From Ferdinandcohnia sp047238305 (GTDB lineage Bacteria; Bacillota; Bacilli; Bacillales; Bacillaceae_L): 64,000 nucleotides of DNA. The position numbers and the translations under genes were made by a program. Under the pieces are notes generated by a model that was given only the letters and a program-made list of their open reading frames with translations, had not been told where the DNA came from and did no database searches. Location of the stretch: the NCBI RefSeq assembly GCF_047238305.1, contig NZ_JBDFMO010000001.1:2294001-2358000 (forward strand), written 5' to 3'. Of the stretch, positions 11,913 through 20,680 are shown one piece after another. How positions within the stretch are numbered: the first letter of the stretch is position 1; every line of letters begins with the position of its first letter.

Positions 11913-13310
11913 TTGGTCATGATACAACAAAAAGGTTTGAGTGATTACATAAAGAAAGGAATAAACCGTTCCAAGGAGCTTTCTAAGCCTGTTCTGATAA
12001 GTCAGGTAATAGAAATGAAGAACATAGACCCCCTATTGTTCTTTGCTGCTGGAAAAAGGACACCTTTTGACACGCGTTCTTTCTGGTCAAATCCTACAAA
12101 TGATACGGTCATCGTTGGACTTGGGGAAGCCTATACAATTAGCGATAATGAGTCTACGGAACGTTTTGAGGCTATTGAAAATCAGTGGAAAAGACTTGTT
12201 CAGCATTCAATCATTATTGATGACTTTGCACCTTATTCTACTGGTCCTATTTTAATGGGAGGGTTTTCATTTGATCCATTAAAAAAGAGGACTGAGCTTT
12301 GGGATCATTTTGATGATGCGAAATTTGTCTTGCCTGTTATCATGCTCTCCTATTATAAAGGTAGTACTTATTTAACGACCAATGTGATTTGTGAACCGAA
12401 CGGGACTTCTTTAAGTGGATCCGACTTAGAGCAATTGGAAGTGCTGCTTGAGGAAAGTTATGAATATCAAAAGAATAATTCATTTACAAAAGAGGAAATT
12501 CAGCCACAGGAATGGATGGATTCAGTTCGAAATGCAACCAAAAAGGTACAGAACGGTGAGGTTGAAAAGGTTGTATTAGCAAGAGAAATCAAGCTGCATT
12601 TTGATGATCCGATTGAAGCTGACGCAGTGTTGGCGCGTCTAAAAGAAGAGCAACCGATGAGTTATTTATTTGCAATTGAATATCAAAATTCATGCTTTAT
12701 CGGAGCATCTCCTGAACGCCTTATTAAGAAAAAGGGAGAGGAATTCTTAACTACTTGCCTTGCTGGTTCTATCCGCCGTGGTAAAACGCCGTCAGAGGAC
12801 AAGCAATTAGAAAATGAATTACTACACGACCCGAAAAATCTACATGAACATGATGTCGTTGTTCAAATGATAAAAAATGCAATGAAAGAGTCCTGTTCAA
12901 GTATTACTTCACCAACACAACCAGGTATTTTAAAAATGCGCGATATCCAGCATTTATACACACCTGTAAAAGGTGTAGCTAAAGATGATGTATCATTGCT
13001 AACGGTTGTGAATCGATTACACCCAACACCTGCTTTAGGAGGTCAACCTAAACAAAAGGCATTTGAAATTATTCGTGACCTTGAAATTCTTGACCGTGGT
13101 TGGTATGGAAGCCCGGTAGGTTGGCTTGATACAAGTGATAATGGGGAATTTGCAGTTGCTATACGTTCGGGTTTACTAAATGGTAACAAAGCATCCTTGT
13201 TTGCTGGTTGTGGGATCGTAGGAGATTCCCAACCAGAAAGTGAATATACAGAAACGATGATAAAGTTTAGACCGATGCTATCTGCATTAGGAGGCTTATA
13301 CAATGAATAA
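11913..13310 (+). CDS. menF: isochorismate synthase
   Basis: Converts chorismate to isochorismate, the first committed step of menaquinone synthesis; Mg-dependent chorismate-binding fold, cytosolic. 465 residues. Family signatures include EKVVLARE (about 207), SPERL near 258, AGSIRRG (about 274-280), the HEHDVVVQMI helix, and the C-terminal metal-binding region GCGIVGDSQPESEYTET (about 432-448). The start is a TTG six bases after GGGGGGA; an ATG two codons later has poor spacing. menD begins 8 nt before the menF stop, so translation is probably coupled. First gene of menF-D-H-B. Confidence 0.96.
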   Translation: MVMIQQKGLSDYIKKGINRSKELSKPVLISQVIEMKNIDPLLFFAAGKRTPFDTRSFWSNPTNDTVIVGLGEAYTISDNESTERFEAIENQWKRLVQHSIIIDDFAPYSTGPILMGGFSFDPLKKRTELWDHFDDAKFVLPVIMLSYYKGSTYLTTNVICEPNGTSLSGSDLEQLEVLLEESYEYQKNNSFTKEEIQPQEWMDSVRNATKKVQNGEVEKVVLAREIKLHFDDPIEADAVLARLKEEQPMSYLFAIEYQNSCFIGASPERLIKKKGEEFLTTCLAGSIRRGKTPSEDKQLENELLHDPKNLHEHDVVVQMIKNAMKESCSSITSPTQPGILKMRDIQHLYTPVKGVAKDDVSLLTVVNRLHPTPALGGQPKQKAFEIIRDLEILDRGWYGSPVGWLDTSDNGEFAVAIRSGLLNGNKASLFAGCGIVGDSQPESEYTETMIKFRPMLSALGGLYNE

Positions 13311-15051
13311 TCAAGCATTAACTCGATATGTGGCATCATTTGTTGATGAATTAGTACGAGTGGGGGTTACCGAGGCTGTTGTAAGCCCGGGCTCACGCTC
13401 TACTCCGATGGCGATTTTAATGGCAGAACATCCTGATATGAAAGTAACCATCAATATTGATGAACGCTCGTCAGCGTTTTATGCGCTTGGAGTGGCTAAA
13501 GCAACGAAGAAACCTGTTGCGATTCTATGTACGTCTGGTACGGCTGCAGCGAATTATTTTCCAGCAATTGTAGAGGCCTATTATTCAAGGGTCCCACTTA
13601 TCGTATTAACAGCTGACCGACCACATGAGTTGCGAGATGTAGGTGCTCCGCAAGCTATAAATCAAAATCAGTTATACGGAAATCATGCGAAATGGTTTGT
13701 CGAAATGGCACTACCGGAAGAGTCAGAACAAATGCTATCATATGTTCGTACAATGGCTGGTAGGGCTGCAGGAACAGCACAAACTGCACCGGCAGGACCT
13801 GTTCATTTGAATTTTCCTTTCCGTGAACCGCTAGTACCGAACTTAGGTTTAGAAAACCTATGGGGAACAAATGAGTCCACACGTAAAAATGTGAATGTTG
13901 TCGTTGGGAAACCGAAAATGGATGAAAAACAGGCTCATTATATTAGTGAACTAGTTCTCAGCAAAAAGAAAGGGATTATTGTTTGTGGTTCACATTATGA
14001 GGAAGAGTTTGGGTATGCTATTGCAAGTTTAGCAGAAACACTCCAGTTTCCAGTTCTAGCTGACCCATTATCACAACTAAGAAGTGGTGAACATCCGAAA
14101 TCATATATAGTAGACGGGTACGATGCTTTTTTACGTGATGCAGAATTCCGAGAAACATTCTCACCAGATATCATTATTCGATTCGGTGCGATGCCAGTCT
14201 CAAAAGCACTCCTTCAATATATTCAAAAACATAAGAACACAACTCAAATCATTGTAGACGGGGATGGAGGATGGAGAGATCCTACTTTATCAGCAACTGA
14301 TATGGTTTATTGTGATGAAATTGAATTTTGTGATATGATCGTTAGCCGAACTGAGAAACAAAAAGATTCTAATTGGGTGAACGATTGGATTAACATCAAT
14401 AATCTTGTAAAAGAAAATGTAAAGAAAGTACATAAAGAAGAGACTTTATTTGAGGGGAAAGTATTTACTGAACTACAAGAAATTCTCCCAGCGGGTTCAA
14501 CTTTATTTGTTGGGAATAGCATGCCTATACGTGATCTTGATACATTCTTTTTGAATAATGAAAAGTCAATCCATGTTTTAGGAAACCGAGGTGCCAACGG
14601 AATCGACGGTCTTGTTTCTACTGCGATGGGCATCAGTTCAAAAAATGAACATACCGTTTTAGTCATTGGTGACCTCTCTCTCTATCATGATCTGAATGGA
14701 TTATTGGCGGCAAAGCATCACCACTTAAATATTACAATTGTTTTAATTAACAATGACGGTGGCGGTATTTTTTCTTTCTTACCACAATCACAGGAGGAAA
14801 AGCATTTTGAAACCCTTTTTGGGACTCCTATTGGTCTAGAGTATGAACATGCAGTTAAAATGTATGGTGGGAAATTTACAAGTATCAAGGATTGGACAGA
14901 GTTCCGTAATGCCATCACTATTTCATTTGAAGAAAAAGGATTACATGTTGTAGAGGTAAAAACAGATCGCCATGAGAATGTCATGATTCATCGAAAAATG
15001 TGGAATAATGTTTCCCAGGAAATAAACGAAGCACTCAAAAGGAACTTATAA
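13303..15051 (+). CDS. menD: 2-succinyl-5-enolpyruvyl-6-hydroxy-3-cyclohexene-1-carboxylate synthase
   Basis: ThDP-dependent enzyme that adds the succinyl group from 2-oxoglutarate to isochorismate (SEPHCHC synthase). 582 residues, the normal length. The N-terminal pyrimidine-binding domain contains SPGSRSTPMA (about 28-37) and the conserved Glu region NIDERSSAF. The C-terminal pyrophosphate domain contains the ThDP motif GDLSLYHDLNGLL with the downstream NNDGGGIF (about 483-490). Its ATG overlaps the end of menF by 8 nt, and menH follows one nucleotide after its stop. Confidence 0.97.
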   Translation: MNNQALTRYVASFVDELVRVGVTEAVVSPGSRSTPMAILMAEHPDMKVTINIDERSSAFYALGVAKATKKPVAILCTSGTAAANYFPAIVEAYYSRVPLIVLTADRPHELRDVGAPQAINQNQLYGNHAKWFVEMALPEESEQMLSYVRTMAGRAAGTAQTAPAGPVHLNFPFREPLVPNLGLENLWGTNESTRKNVNVVVGKPKMDEKQAHYISELVLSKKKGIIVCGSHYEEEFGYAIASLAETLQFPVLADPLSQLRSGEHPKSYIVDGYDAFLRDAEFRETFSPDIIIRFGAMPVSKALLQYIQKHKNTTQIIVDGDGGWRDPTLSATDMVYCDEIEFCDMIVSRTEKQKDSNWVNDWININNLVKENVKKVHKEETLFEGKVFTELQEILPAGSTLFVGNSMPIRDLDTFFLNNEKSIHVLGNRGANGIDGLVSTAMGISSKNEHTVLVIGDLSLYHDLNGLLAAKHHHLNITIVLINNDGGGIFSFLPQSQEEKHFETLFGTPIGLEYEHAVKMYGGKFTSIKDWTEFRNAITISFEEKGLHVVEVKTDRHENVMIHRKMWNNVSQEINEALKRNL

Positions 15052-15052
15052 A

Positions 15053-15871
15053 ATGTATATTTCTTATAATGGATCTACCTATCATGTGAAAGTAATGGGT
15101 GAGGGTGTGCCGATTGTTTTACTTCATGGTTTTACAGGGAGTATGACAACTTGGAATCAGACAGTTGACATCTTGAAACAACAATTTCAATGTGTTCTAA
15201 TCGATATTATTGGACATGGTAAAACAGATTCTCCTGATGATTTTACTAGATATCAAATTGAAAAAGTCGCTCATGACATCATTCATATATTAGATATACT
15301 GGAGATTCCAAGCGCACATATTGTTGGATATTCAATGGGAGGAAGATTGGCTTTAACGACTACAATTCTTTATCCAACCAGAGTTGCTAGCCTTATCTTA
15401 GAGAGTAGTTCCCCAGGGTTAAAAACAAATGAAGAAAGAGCTGCCCGAAGAAAATCGGATGAACAGCTAGCGACTCGAATAGAACAAGAGGGAATGGTTG
15501 AGTTTATTGATTATTGGGAGAGTATTCCACTATTTTCTACACAAAAAGCACTATCACAGGATACACAACTAGAAATTCGTAAACAACGTCTAGAAAACAA
15601 TCCTGTCGGGCTAGCAAACAGCTTGAGAGGAATGGGGACGGGTGCACAACCCTCTTACTGGGATCGGTTGACTAAGGTTAAATGTCCAACATTATTGCTT
15701 TGTGGAGAGCTTGATCAAAAGTTTTGTACGATTGCTGAAGAGATGGGCTTAAGCATGCAAAATTCAAGAGTGGAAAAAATAGTAGAAGCGGGACATGCAA
15801 TTCATGTGGAACAACCGTATTTTTTTGGTAAAATAATAATTGAGTTTGTTTCTGATCATGTTTCGTTATGA
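15053..15871 (+). CDS. menH: 2-succinyl-6-hydroxy-2,4-cyclohexadiene-1-carboxylate synthase
   Basis: Alpha/beta hydrolase that eliminates pyruvate from SEPHCHC to give SHCHC. 272 residues. It has the oxyanion-loop motif LLHGFTGS (about 22-29), the nucleophile elbow GYSMGGR (Ser at about 95), a late Asp in LLLCGELDQKF and the catalytic His in EAGHAIHVEQP. The gene sits one base after menD and 33 bases before menB within a tight operon. The hydrolase fold alone would be ambiguous; the operon position fixes the assignment. Confidence 0.94.
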   Translation: MYISYNGSTYHVKVMGEGVPIVLLHGFTGSMTTWNQTVDILKQQFQCVLIDIIGHGKTDSPDDFTRYQIEKVAHDIIHILDILEIPSAHIVGYSMGGRLALTTTILYPTRVASLILESSSPGLKTNEERAARRKSDEQLATRIEQEGMVEFIDYWESIPLFSTQKALSQDTQLEIRKQRLENNPVGLANSLRGMGTGAQPSYWDRLTKVKCPTLLLCGELDQKFCTIAEEMGLSMQNSRVEKIVEAGHAIHVEQPYFFGKIIIEFVSDHVSL

Positions 15872-15904
15872 TCAGGTATACATACATAAAAGGAGGACAA
15901 GCAA

Positions 15905-16726
15905 ATGGCTGCAGTTGAATGGGTTGCAGAACGTAAGTATGATGAAATTTTATATGAGACATACAACGGCATTGCAAAAATCACTATTAACCGTCCGCAT
16001 GTTAGGAACGCATTTACGCCAAAAACAGTGGCAGAAATGATTGATGCGTTTGCGTATGCAAGAGATGATTCAAACATCGGTGTAATCGTTCTTGCCGGTG
16101 CAGGAGATGAGGCGTTCTGTTCAGGTGGAGATCAAAAGGTAAGAGGACATGGTGGGTATGTTGGAGATGACCAAATTCCACGATTAAATGTTCTTGATTT
16201 ACAACGATTAATCCGTGTTATTCCAAAGCCAGTTATCGCAATGGTTTCAGGCTATGCAATTGGTGGAGGACATGTATTACATGTTGTTTGTGACTTAACA
16301 ATTGCTGCAGATAATGCTATTTTTGGACAAACAGGACCAAAGGTTGGAAGCTTTGATGCTGGTTATGGTTCAGGATATCTTGCCCGCATCATTGGTCATA
16401 AAAAGGCACGTGAAATCTGGTTCCTATGTCGTCAATATAATGCTCAAGAAGCATTGGATATGGGGCTTGTTAATACAGTTGTTCCTTTAGAACAGCTTGA
16501 AGAAGAAACTATTAAGTGGTGTGAAGAAATTCTTGAAAAGAGCCCAACAGCACTTCGTTTCTTGAAAGCAGCAATGAATGCTGATACAGACGGCTTAGCT
16601 GGACTTCAACAAATGGCCGGCGATGCTACACTTCTGTATTACACAACAGATGAAGCGAAGGAAGGCCGTGACGCGTTTAAAGAAAAACGTATGCCAGACT
16701 TTAAACAATTCCCTCGTTTCCCTTAA
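15905..16726 (+). CDS. menB: 1,4-dihydroxy-2-naphthoyl-CoA synthase
   Basis: Crotonase-fold ring-closing enzyme that turns O-succinylbenzoyl-CoA into DHNA-CoA. 273 residues. The oxyanion-hole segments GDEAFCSGGDQKVRG (about 67-81) and SGYAIGGGHVLH (about 115-126) are present, as are the diagnostic MenB FGQTGPKVGSFDAGYGS region (about 140-156) and the C-terminal Tyr/Phe-rich tail ending KQFPRFP. The ribosome site AAAGGAGGACAA lies before the ATG. A terminator follows, so menE and menC may need readthrough or their own promoter. Confidence 0.97.
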   Translation: MAAVEWVAERKYDEILYETYNGIAKITINRPHVRNAFTPKTVAEMIDAFAYARDDSNIGVIVLAGAGDEAFCSGGDQKVRGHGGYVGDDQIPRLNVLDLQRLIRVIPKPVIAMVSGYAIGGGHVLHVVCDLTIAADNAIFGQTGPKVGSFDAGYGSGYLARIIGHKKAREIWFLCRQYNAQEALDMGLVNTVVPLEQLEEETIKWCEEILEKSPTALRFLKAAMNADTDGLAGLQQMAGDATLLYYTTDEAKEGRDAFKEKRMPDFKQFPRFP

Positions 16727-16738
16727 TAGTTCATTTTC

Positions 16739-16770
16739 AGCTTGATGAAAACCTCATCAAGCTGTTTTTG
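16739..16770 (+). terminator. terminator after menB
   Basis: Perfect stem AGCTTGATGA/TCATCAAGCT with loop AAACC and a T5 tail. It splits the men gene run into menFDHB and menEC. Confidence 0.8.
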
Positions 16771-16777
16771 CATTTTA

Positions 16778-17021
16778 AACTTTATTCAGCTAATTTTATA
16801 AGATGTGGGGATGAAATAATAAGAGTAACTATTATTAAGTAGGCGTTCAAAACTTGGCTGAATAAAGTTCGGCCTCCGGCGGATGCCACGATTTTTTAAA
16901 GGGAATTTTCGAGCAAGTAAGATTAAAGACTAAAAACGCCACATCCTGTGGCAACGTCTTTATGACCCACTTCCTGTGGGCCTAAAAATCGGGCGCAAAT
17001 ACGCCTTGGCGCATTTGATTA
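16778..17021 (+). repeat. palindrome-rich dispersed repeat, copy A
   Basis: About 244 nt between menB and menE, matching copy B (54725-54975, opposite strand) and a core copy at 39798-39868. Parts in order: TTTATTCAGC and its inverted partner GCTGAATAAA (16781-16790, 16857-16866) around an unconserved 66-nt insert; the GGCCTCCGGCGGATGCC hairpin; CCACATCCTGTGG; CCCACTTCCTGTGGG; and ACGCCTTGGCGCA with flanking AAAT/ATTT. It ends 18 nt before menE, so the menE ribosome site immediately follows it. No ORF lies inside. Confidence 0.85.
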
Positions 17022-17039
17022 AGAGGAGATTTAACAAAA

Positions 17040-18518
17040 ATGAATTCAACAGAAATACCAAATTGGCTTAAGCAACGTGCATTTTTAACACCTAATCGAA
17101 TTGCCATTAAAACTGAATATGAAGAAATCTCATTTATAACTTTACATAAAAATGTGGTAAGGAAAGCAAATCAATTAACATTTGCCGGTATTCAAAAGGG
17201 GGATGTAGTTTCGATCCTCATGAAGAATACTGTGGAGATGGTTGAGGTCATTCACGCATTAAAATATATTGGTGCAGTAACGGTGCTTTTAAATAATAAG
17301 CTAACAAGCAATGAGTTAGGATTTCAAGTAAGCGACTCTGGTACGAAAATGATCCTAACTGAAGATGCTTTAATCGAAAAAGTAAATGAGATCGATATCG
17401 AAAAAGTTCTGGTTAAAGAACTACAGGAGCTCCCCGAAAAGGAATGCCATATCCAGGAATACTTTTCGTTGGACCAAGCTGATACCATTATGTATACATC
17501 AGGGACGACTGGTCGACCAAAAGGGGTAATCCATACTTACGGAAATCATTGGTGGAGTGCGGTGGGGTCTAGTTTGAATCTAGGGTTGCACCAGGATGAC
17601 TGCTGGTTACTGGCTGTTCCAATGTTTCATATTAGTGGATTATCAATTTTGTATAGAAGCGTGATTTATGGAATACCTGCTGTCATCCACGAAGGCTTTG
17701 ACCCCAAAAAGGCGAATGGAGCGATTATGAACCAAGGTGTTACCATCATGTCTATTGTAAGTGTCATGCTTTCACGAATGCTAGCTGAATTGGGAGATGA
17801 AAAGTATCCGGACAGTTTTAGATGTATGCTTCTTGGAGGAGGACCAGCGCCAAAACTTTTATTAGAAAATTGTATAGCACATAATATCCCCGTTTTCCAA
17901 ACCTATGGGATGACTGAAACAGCTTCACAAGTTGTTACACTTGCTCCTGAGTATAGTATTTCAAAACTTGGATCTGCTGGAAAACCACTCTTTCCGGTAC
18001 AAATCAAAATTGAAAAAGAGGGAAATCCTGCAAATCCAAATGAAGTAGGCGAAATTGTTGTAAAAGGTCCAAATGTAACGAAAGGCTATTTAAATCGAAT
18101 AGATGCAACAAAGACGTCCATTGTTGATGGATGGCTTTATACGGGTGATATTGGATATTTGGATGAGGAAGGCTTTCTCTTTGTGATGGATCGCCGCTCC
18201 GATTTAATTATTTCAGGGGGAGAAAATATATATCCAGCTGAACTTGAAGCTGTGTTATTGGCACATCCAAATATTTTGGAAGCAGGAGTGACAGGTGTTG
18301 AAGATGCAAAGTGGGGTCAGGTACCAGCTGCTTTTGTTAAAAAAGAGGAAGGAAGCCGTATAACCGAAGCAGAGATCATTGCCTTTTGTTATGAAAAGCT
18401 AGCACGTTTCAAGGTTCCAAAATCAATCTATTTCGTCGACCGACTTCCACGAAATGCTTCAAATAAGCTCTTGCGCCGAAAATTAATTGAGTTATTAAAG
18501 GATGAAAACAATGATTAA
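17040..18518 (+). CDS. menE: O-succinylbenzoate--CoA ligase
   Basis: Activates O-succinylbenzoate with ATP and CoA; ANL-superfamily adenylating enzyme, 492 residues. Core motifs are MYTSGTTGRPKGV (about 152-164), QTYGMTETAS (about 286-295), YTGDIGYLDEEGF (about 365-377), the hinge region DRRSDLIISGGENIYPAE (about 381-398) and the catalytic Lys near NASNKLLRRKL. It begins right after repeat copy A with AGAGGAGATTT as ribosome site. menC overlaps its last 8 nt. Separation from menB by a terminator and repeat suggests independent or modulated expression. Confidence 0.96.
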   Translation: MNSTEIPNWLKQRAFLTPNRIAIKTEYEEISFITLHKNVVRKANQLTFAGIQKGDVVSILMKNTVEMVEVIHALKYIGAVTVLLNNKLTSNELGFQVSDSGTKMILTEDALIEKVNEIDIEKVLVKELQELPEKECHIQEYFSLDQADTIMYTSGTTGRPKGVIHTYGNHWWSAVGSSLNLGLHQDDCWLLAVPMFHISGLSILYRSVIYGIPAVIHEGFDPKKANGAIMNQGVTIMSIVSVMLSRMLAELGDEKYPDSFRCMLLGGGPAPKLLLENCIAHNIPVFQTYGMTETASQVVTLAPEYSISKLGSAGKPLFPVQIKIEKEGNPANPNEVGEIVVKGPNVTKGYLNRIDATKTSIVDGWLYTGDIGYLDEEGFLFVMDRRSDLIISGGENIYPAELEAVLLAHPNILEAGVTGVEDAKWGQVPAAFVKKEEGSRITEAEIIAFCYEKLARFKVPKSIYFVDRLPRNASNKLLRRKLIELLKDENND

Positions 18519-19620
18519 GGTAAAGAAAGCCACACTTCATCTCATTGAACAAAACCTCCTTTCGCCATTTGTAACAAGCATGGGGAAGGTTGACAAAAGA
18601 GAGAGTATTCTTGTTGAAATTGAGGATGTTGATGGTGCTGTGGGTTGGGGAGAGGTTGTTGCTTTTTCTTCACCGTGGTATACCGAAGAAACGATAAAAA
18701 CATGCTGGCATATGCTTGAAGATTATCTAGTGCCAAAAATGTTAAAAGAAGAGTACGAACATCCAGAAAATCTACATTATAGCTTTCAATTTGTTAAACG
18801 TAACAATATGGCTAAGGCTAGTCTTGATATGGCGATATGGGATTTATTTTCAAAAAAGCAAGGGATCTCACTTTCTAAGGCAATGGGTGGGACGAAAGCC
18901 TTTATTGATTCAGGAGTAGTCGTGAGCATTGATTCTATTGACCGGGTTCTACGTAAAATGGAGGAACATCTGAAATCAGGCTATAAGCGTATCAAAATAA
19001 AAATCAAGCCTGGACAGGATTATGACTTACTCAAACAAATCAGACATGAGTTTCCAACCGTACCATTAATGGTGGATGCTAATTCGGCTTATACTTTAAA
19101 GGATATTGACCATCTTCAAGCATTAGATGAGTTTCGTTTAATGATGATTGAACAGCCGCTAGCGGAAGATGATATTTTTGACCATGCAAAGTTGCAGAGA
19201 GAACTTTCAACACCGATTTGTTTAGATGAAAGTATTACGTCAGTCGATGATGCAAGAAAGGCAATTGAAATGGGGAGCTGTCAGGTCATCAATATTAAAA
19301 TTGGGCGCGTCGGTGGTATCACCGAGGCTAAAAGGATTCATGATATTTGTAAAACTCATAATATCCCTGTGTGGTGTGGAGGAATGCTTGAAACTGGCAT
19401 TTCTAGAGCCTATAATATTGCCTTAGCCAGCCTTCCTAATTTTACGATTCCTGGAGATATATCAGCATCCTCAAGATATTGGAATAAGGATGTCATTATA
19501 CCTGAAGTGATGGTTGAGGATGGTTGCATTGCCGTTCCACAAAGTCCTGGAATTGGATATCAAGTTGACCGAGAATGGATTGATCAAATTACCAAACAGA
19601 AATTAGTGTTAGGATTATAG
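18511..19620 (+). CDS. menC: O-succinylbenzoate synthase
   Basis: Dehydrates SHCHC to O-succinylbenzoate; enolase-superfamily, muconate-lactonizing/NSAR-OSBS type. 369 residues. The barrel catalytic residues are visible: the paired lysines in IKIKIKPGQD (about 158-167), Asp in MVDANSAY, Glu in MIEQPLAEDD, Asp/Glu in CLDESITS and the second Lys in INIKIGRVGG. Bacillus members of this group may also racemise N-succinyl amino acids. Start chosen at the ATG with AAAGGA eight bases upstream, overlapping menE by 8 nt; an ATG three codons earlier has no room for a ribosome site. Confidence 0.94.
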   Translation: MIKVKKATLHLIEQNLLSPFVTSMGKVDKRESILVEIEDVDGAVGWGEVVAFSSPWYTEETIKTCWHMLEDYLVPKMLKEEYEHPENLHYSFQFVKRNNMAKASLDMAIWDLFSKKQGISLSKAMGGTKAFIDSGVVVSIDSIDRVLRKMEEHLKSGYKRIKIKIKPGQDYDLLKQIRHEFPTVPLMVDANSAYTLKDIDHLQALDEFRLMMIEQPLAEDDIFDHAKLQRELSTPICLDESITSVDDARKAIEMGSCQVINIKIGRVGGITEAKRIHDICKTHNIPVWCGGMLETGISRAYNIALASLPNFTIPGDISASSRYWNKDVIIPEVMVEDGCIAVPQSPGIGYQVDREWIDQITKQKLVLGL

Positions 19621-19649
19621 AATGGATTCGGCAATGCACATTTTTCATT

Positions 19650-20459
19650 TTAAATAAATAATAGTAAACTTAGGGCCATTACAGCCATGCCTGCAATCAA
19701 ACCGTAAATCGATAAGTGTCCACTGTCATATCGTTTTGATGCTGGAAGTAATTCATCCAGTGAAATAAACACCATAATTCCTGCAACAGCGGCAAAAATC
19801 ATACCAAACATCACATCATTTAAAAAGGGCATTAAAATCAAGAATGCTACGATGGCCCCAACAGGTTCTGCTAAACCGGAAAGGAAAGAGAGCTTAAAGG
19901 CTCTTTTTTTATCCCCTGTGGCAAAATAGACTGGTACGGCAACAGCAATGCCTTCTGGGATATTATGAATCGCTACAGCAACCGCAATGGCGATTCCAAG
20001 CCCAGGGTCTTGAAGAGCAGAGGTAAAGGTGGCAATGCCTTCGGGAAAATTATGAATCCCGATTGCAAGGGCGGTGAAAGTTCCCATCTTTAATAATGCT
20101 GCTTCTTCAAACTCAGGTGAGGTGAGATTCATATCCTCCACTTTTTTGACCTCATGGGGATTGCTACTAGCTGGCACGAATTTATCAATTACCGCAATTA
20201 AGAGCATTCCCCCAAAGAAGCCGATTACTGTCATCCAATTTCCCAATTGATCACCTAATTCAGAGGTTAAGGCCACTTTTGCTTTGAAGAAGATTTCAAT
20301 CATGGATACATAAATCATGACACCTGCTGAGAAACCGAGTGTCAGGGATAGAAATTTTGTATTTGTTCTTGACGTGAACAGGGATATTAAACTACCGATA
20401 CCGGTTGCTAGACCGGCAAATAAAGTTAAGCCAAAAGCGAGTAATAAATTTTCATACAT
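19650..20459 (-). CDS. ZIP family divalent metal transporter
   Basis: 269-residue inner-membrane importer of the ZIP family (Zn2+, possibly Fe2+ or Mn2+). About eight hydrophobic helices. The metal-binding helix motifs HNFPEG (136-141) and HNIPEG (165-170) are intact, and a variable acidic cytoplasmic loop lies at about 97-120. The ribosome site GAGAGGAG precedes the ATG. Convergent with menC. A perfect promoter lies upstream with a palindrome that could be a metal-sensor site. The neighbourhood (DUF1540 protein, Zur-controlled ZnuA) argues for zinc. Confidence 0.93.
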   Translation of the reverse strand: MYENLLLAFGLTLFAGLATGIGSLISLFTSRTNTKFLSLTLGFSAGVMIYVSMIEIFFKAKVALTSELGDQLGNWMTVIGFFGGMLLIAVIDKFVPASSNPHEVKKVEDMNLTSPEFEEAALLKMGTFTALAIGIHNFPEGIATFTSALQDPGLGIAIAVAVAIHNIPEGIAVAVPVYFATGDKKRAFKLSFLSGLAEPVGAIVAFLILMPFLNDVMFGMIFAAVAGIMVFISLDELLPASKRYDSGHLSIYGLIAGMAVMALSLLLFI

Positions 20460-20499
20460 CGCTTATTCTCCTCTCGAGCTGTAATTTCAACATGTTTTT

Positions 20500-20518
20500 T
20501 GTTCGAATGAACAAATGT
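20500..20518 (-). promoter_or_regulatory. possible operator upstream of the ZIP gene
   Basis: TGTTCGAATGAACAAATGT contains a GTTC/GAAC inverted repeat like those of ArsR/SmtB-type sensors. A related ATATGTTCAAA lies at 20546-20556 overlapping the -10. It sits between the promoter and the start codon. The regulator is not identified. Confidence 0.4.
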
Positions 20519-20542
20519 TTCCTTTGTGCAACTTTTAAAAGT

Positions 20543-20571
20543 ATCATATGTTCAAATCTTTATTTTGTCAA
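20543..20571 (-). promoter_or_regulatory. sigma-A promoter of the ZIP transporter
   Basis: On the minus strand a consensus TTGACA (20566-20571), 17 nt, and TATGAT (20543-20548), about 85 nt before the ATG. Confidence 0.75.
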
Positions 20572-20634
20572 TTATTTTATTTCAAAAAATTCGACATGTT
20601 TAAGGATATGCAAACTTTAAGTTAGGAGGATATA

Positions 20635-20662
20635 AAAAAAGACAGCTGAGTAATCAGCTGCC
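20635..20662 (-). terminator. terminator of the DUF1540 gene
   Basis: Stem GCAGCTGA/TCAGCTGT on the minus strand followed by seven T, about 20 nt after the stop. Confidence 0.8.
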
Positions 20663-20680
20663 TTAGAATAGTCTTTTTAA

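Noticed and set aside
20405..20620. 71-codon plus-strand frame opposite the ZIP gene start
   Set aside because: Antisense to the ZIP promoter and start, without a ribosome site.
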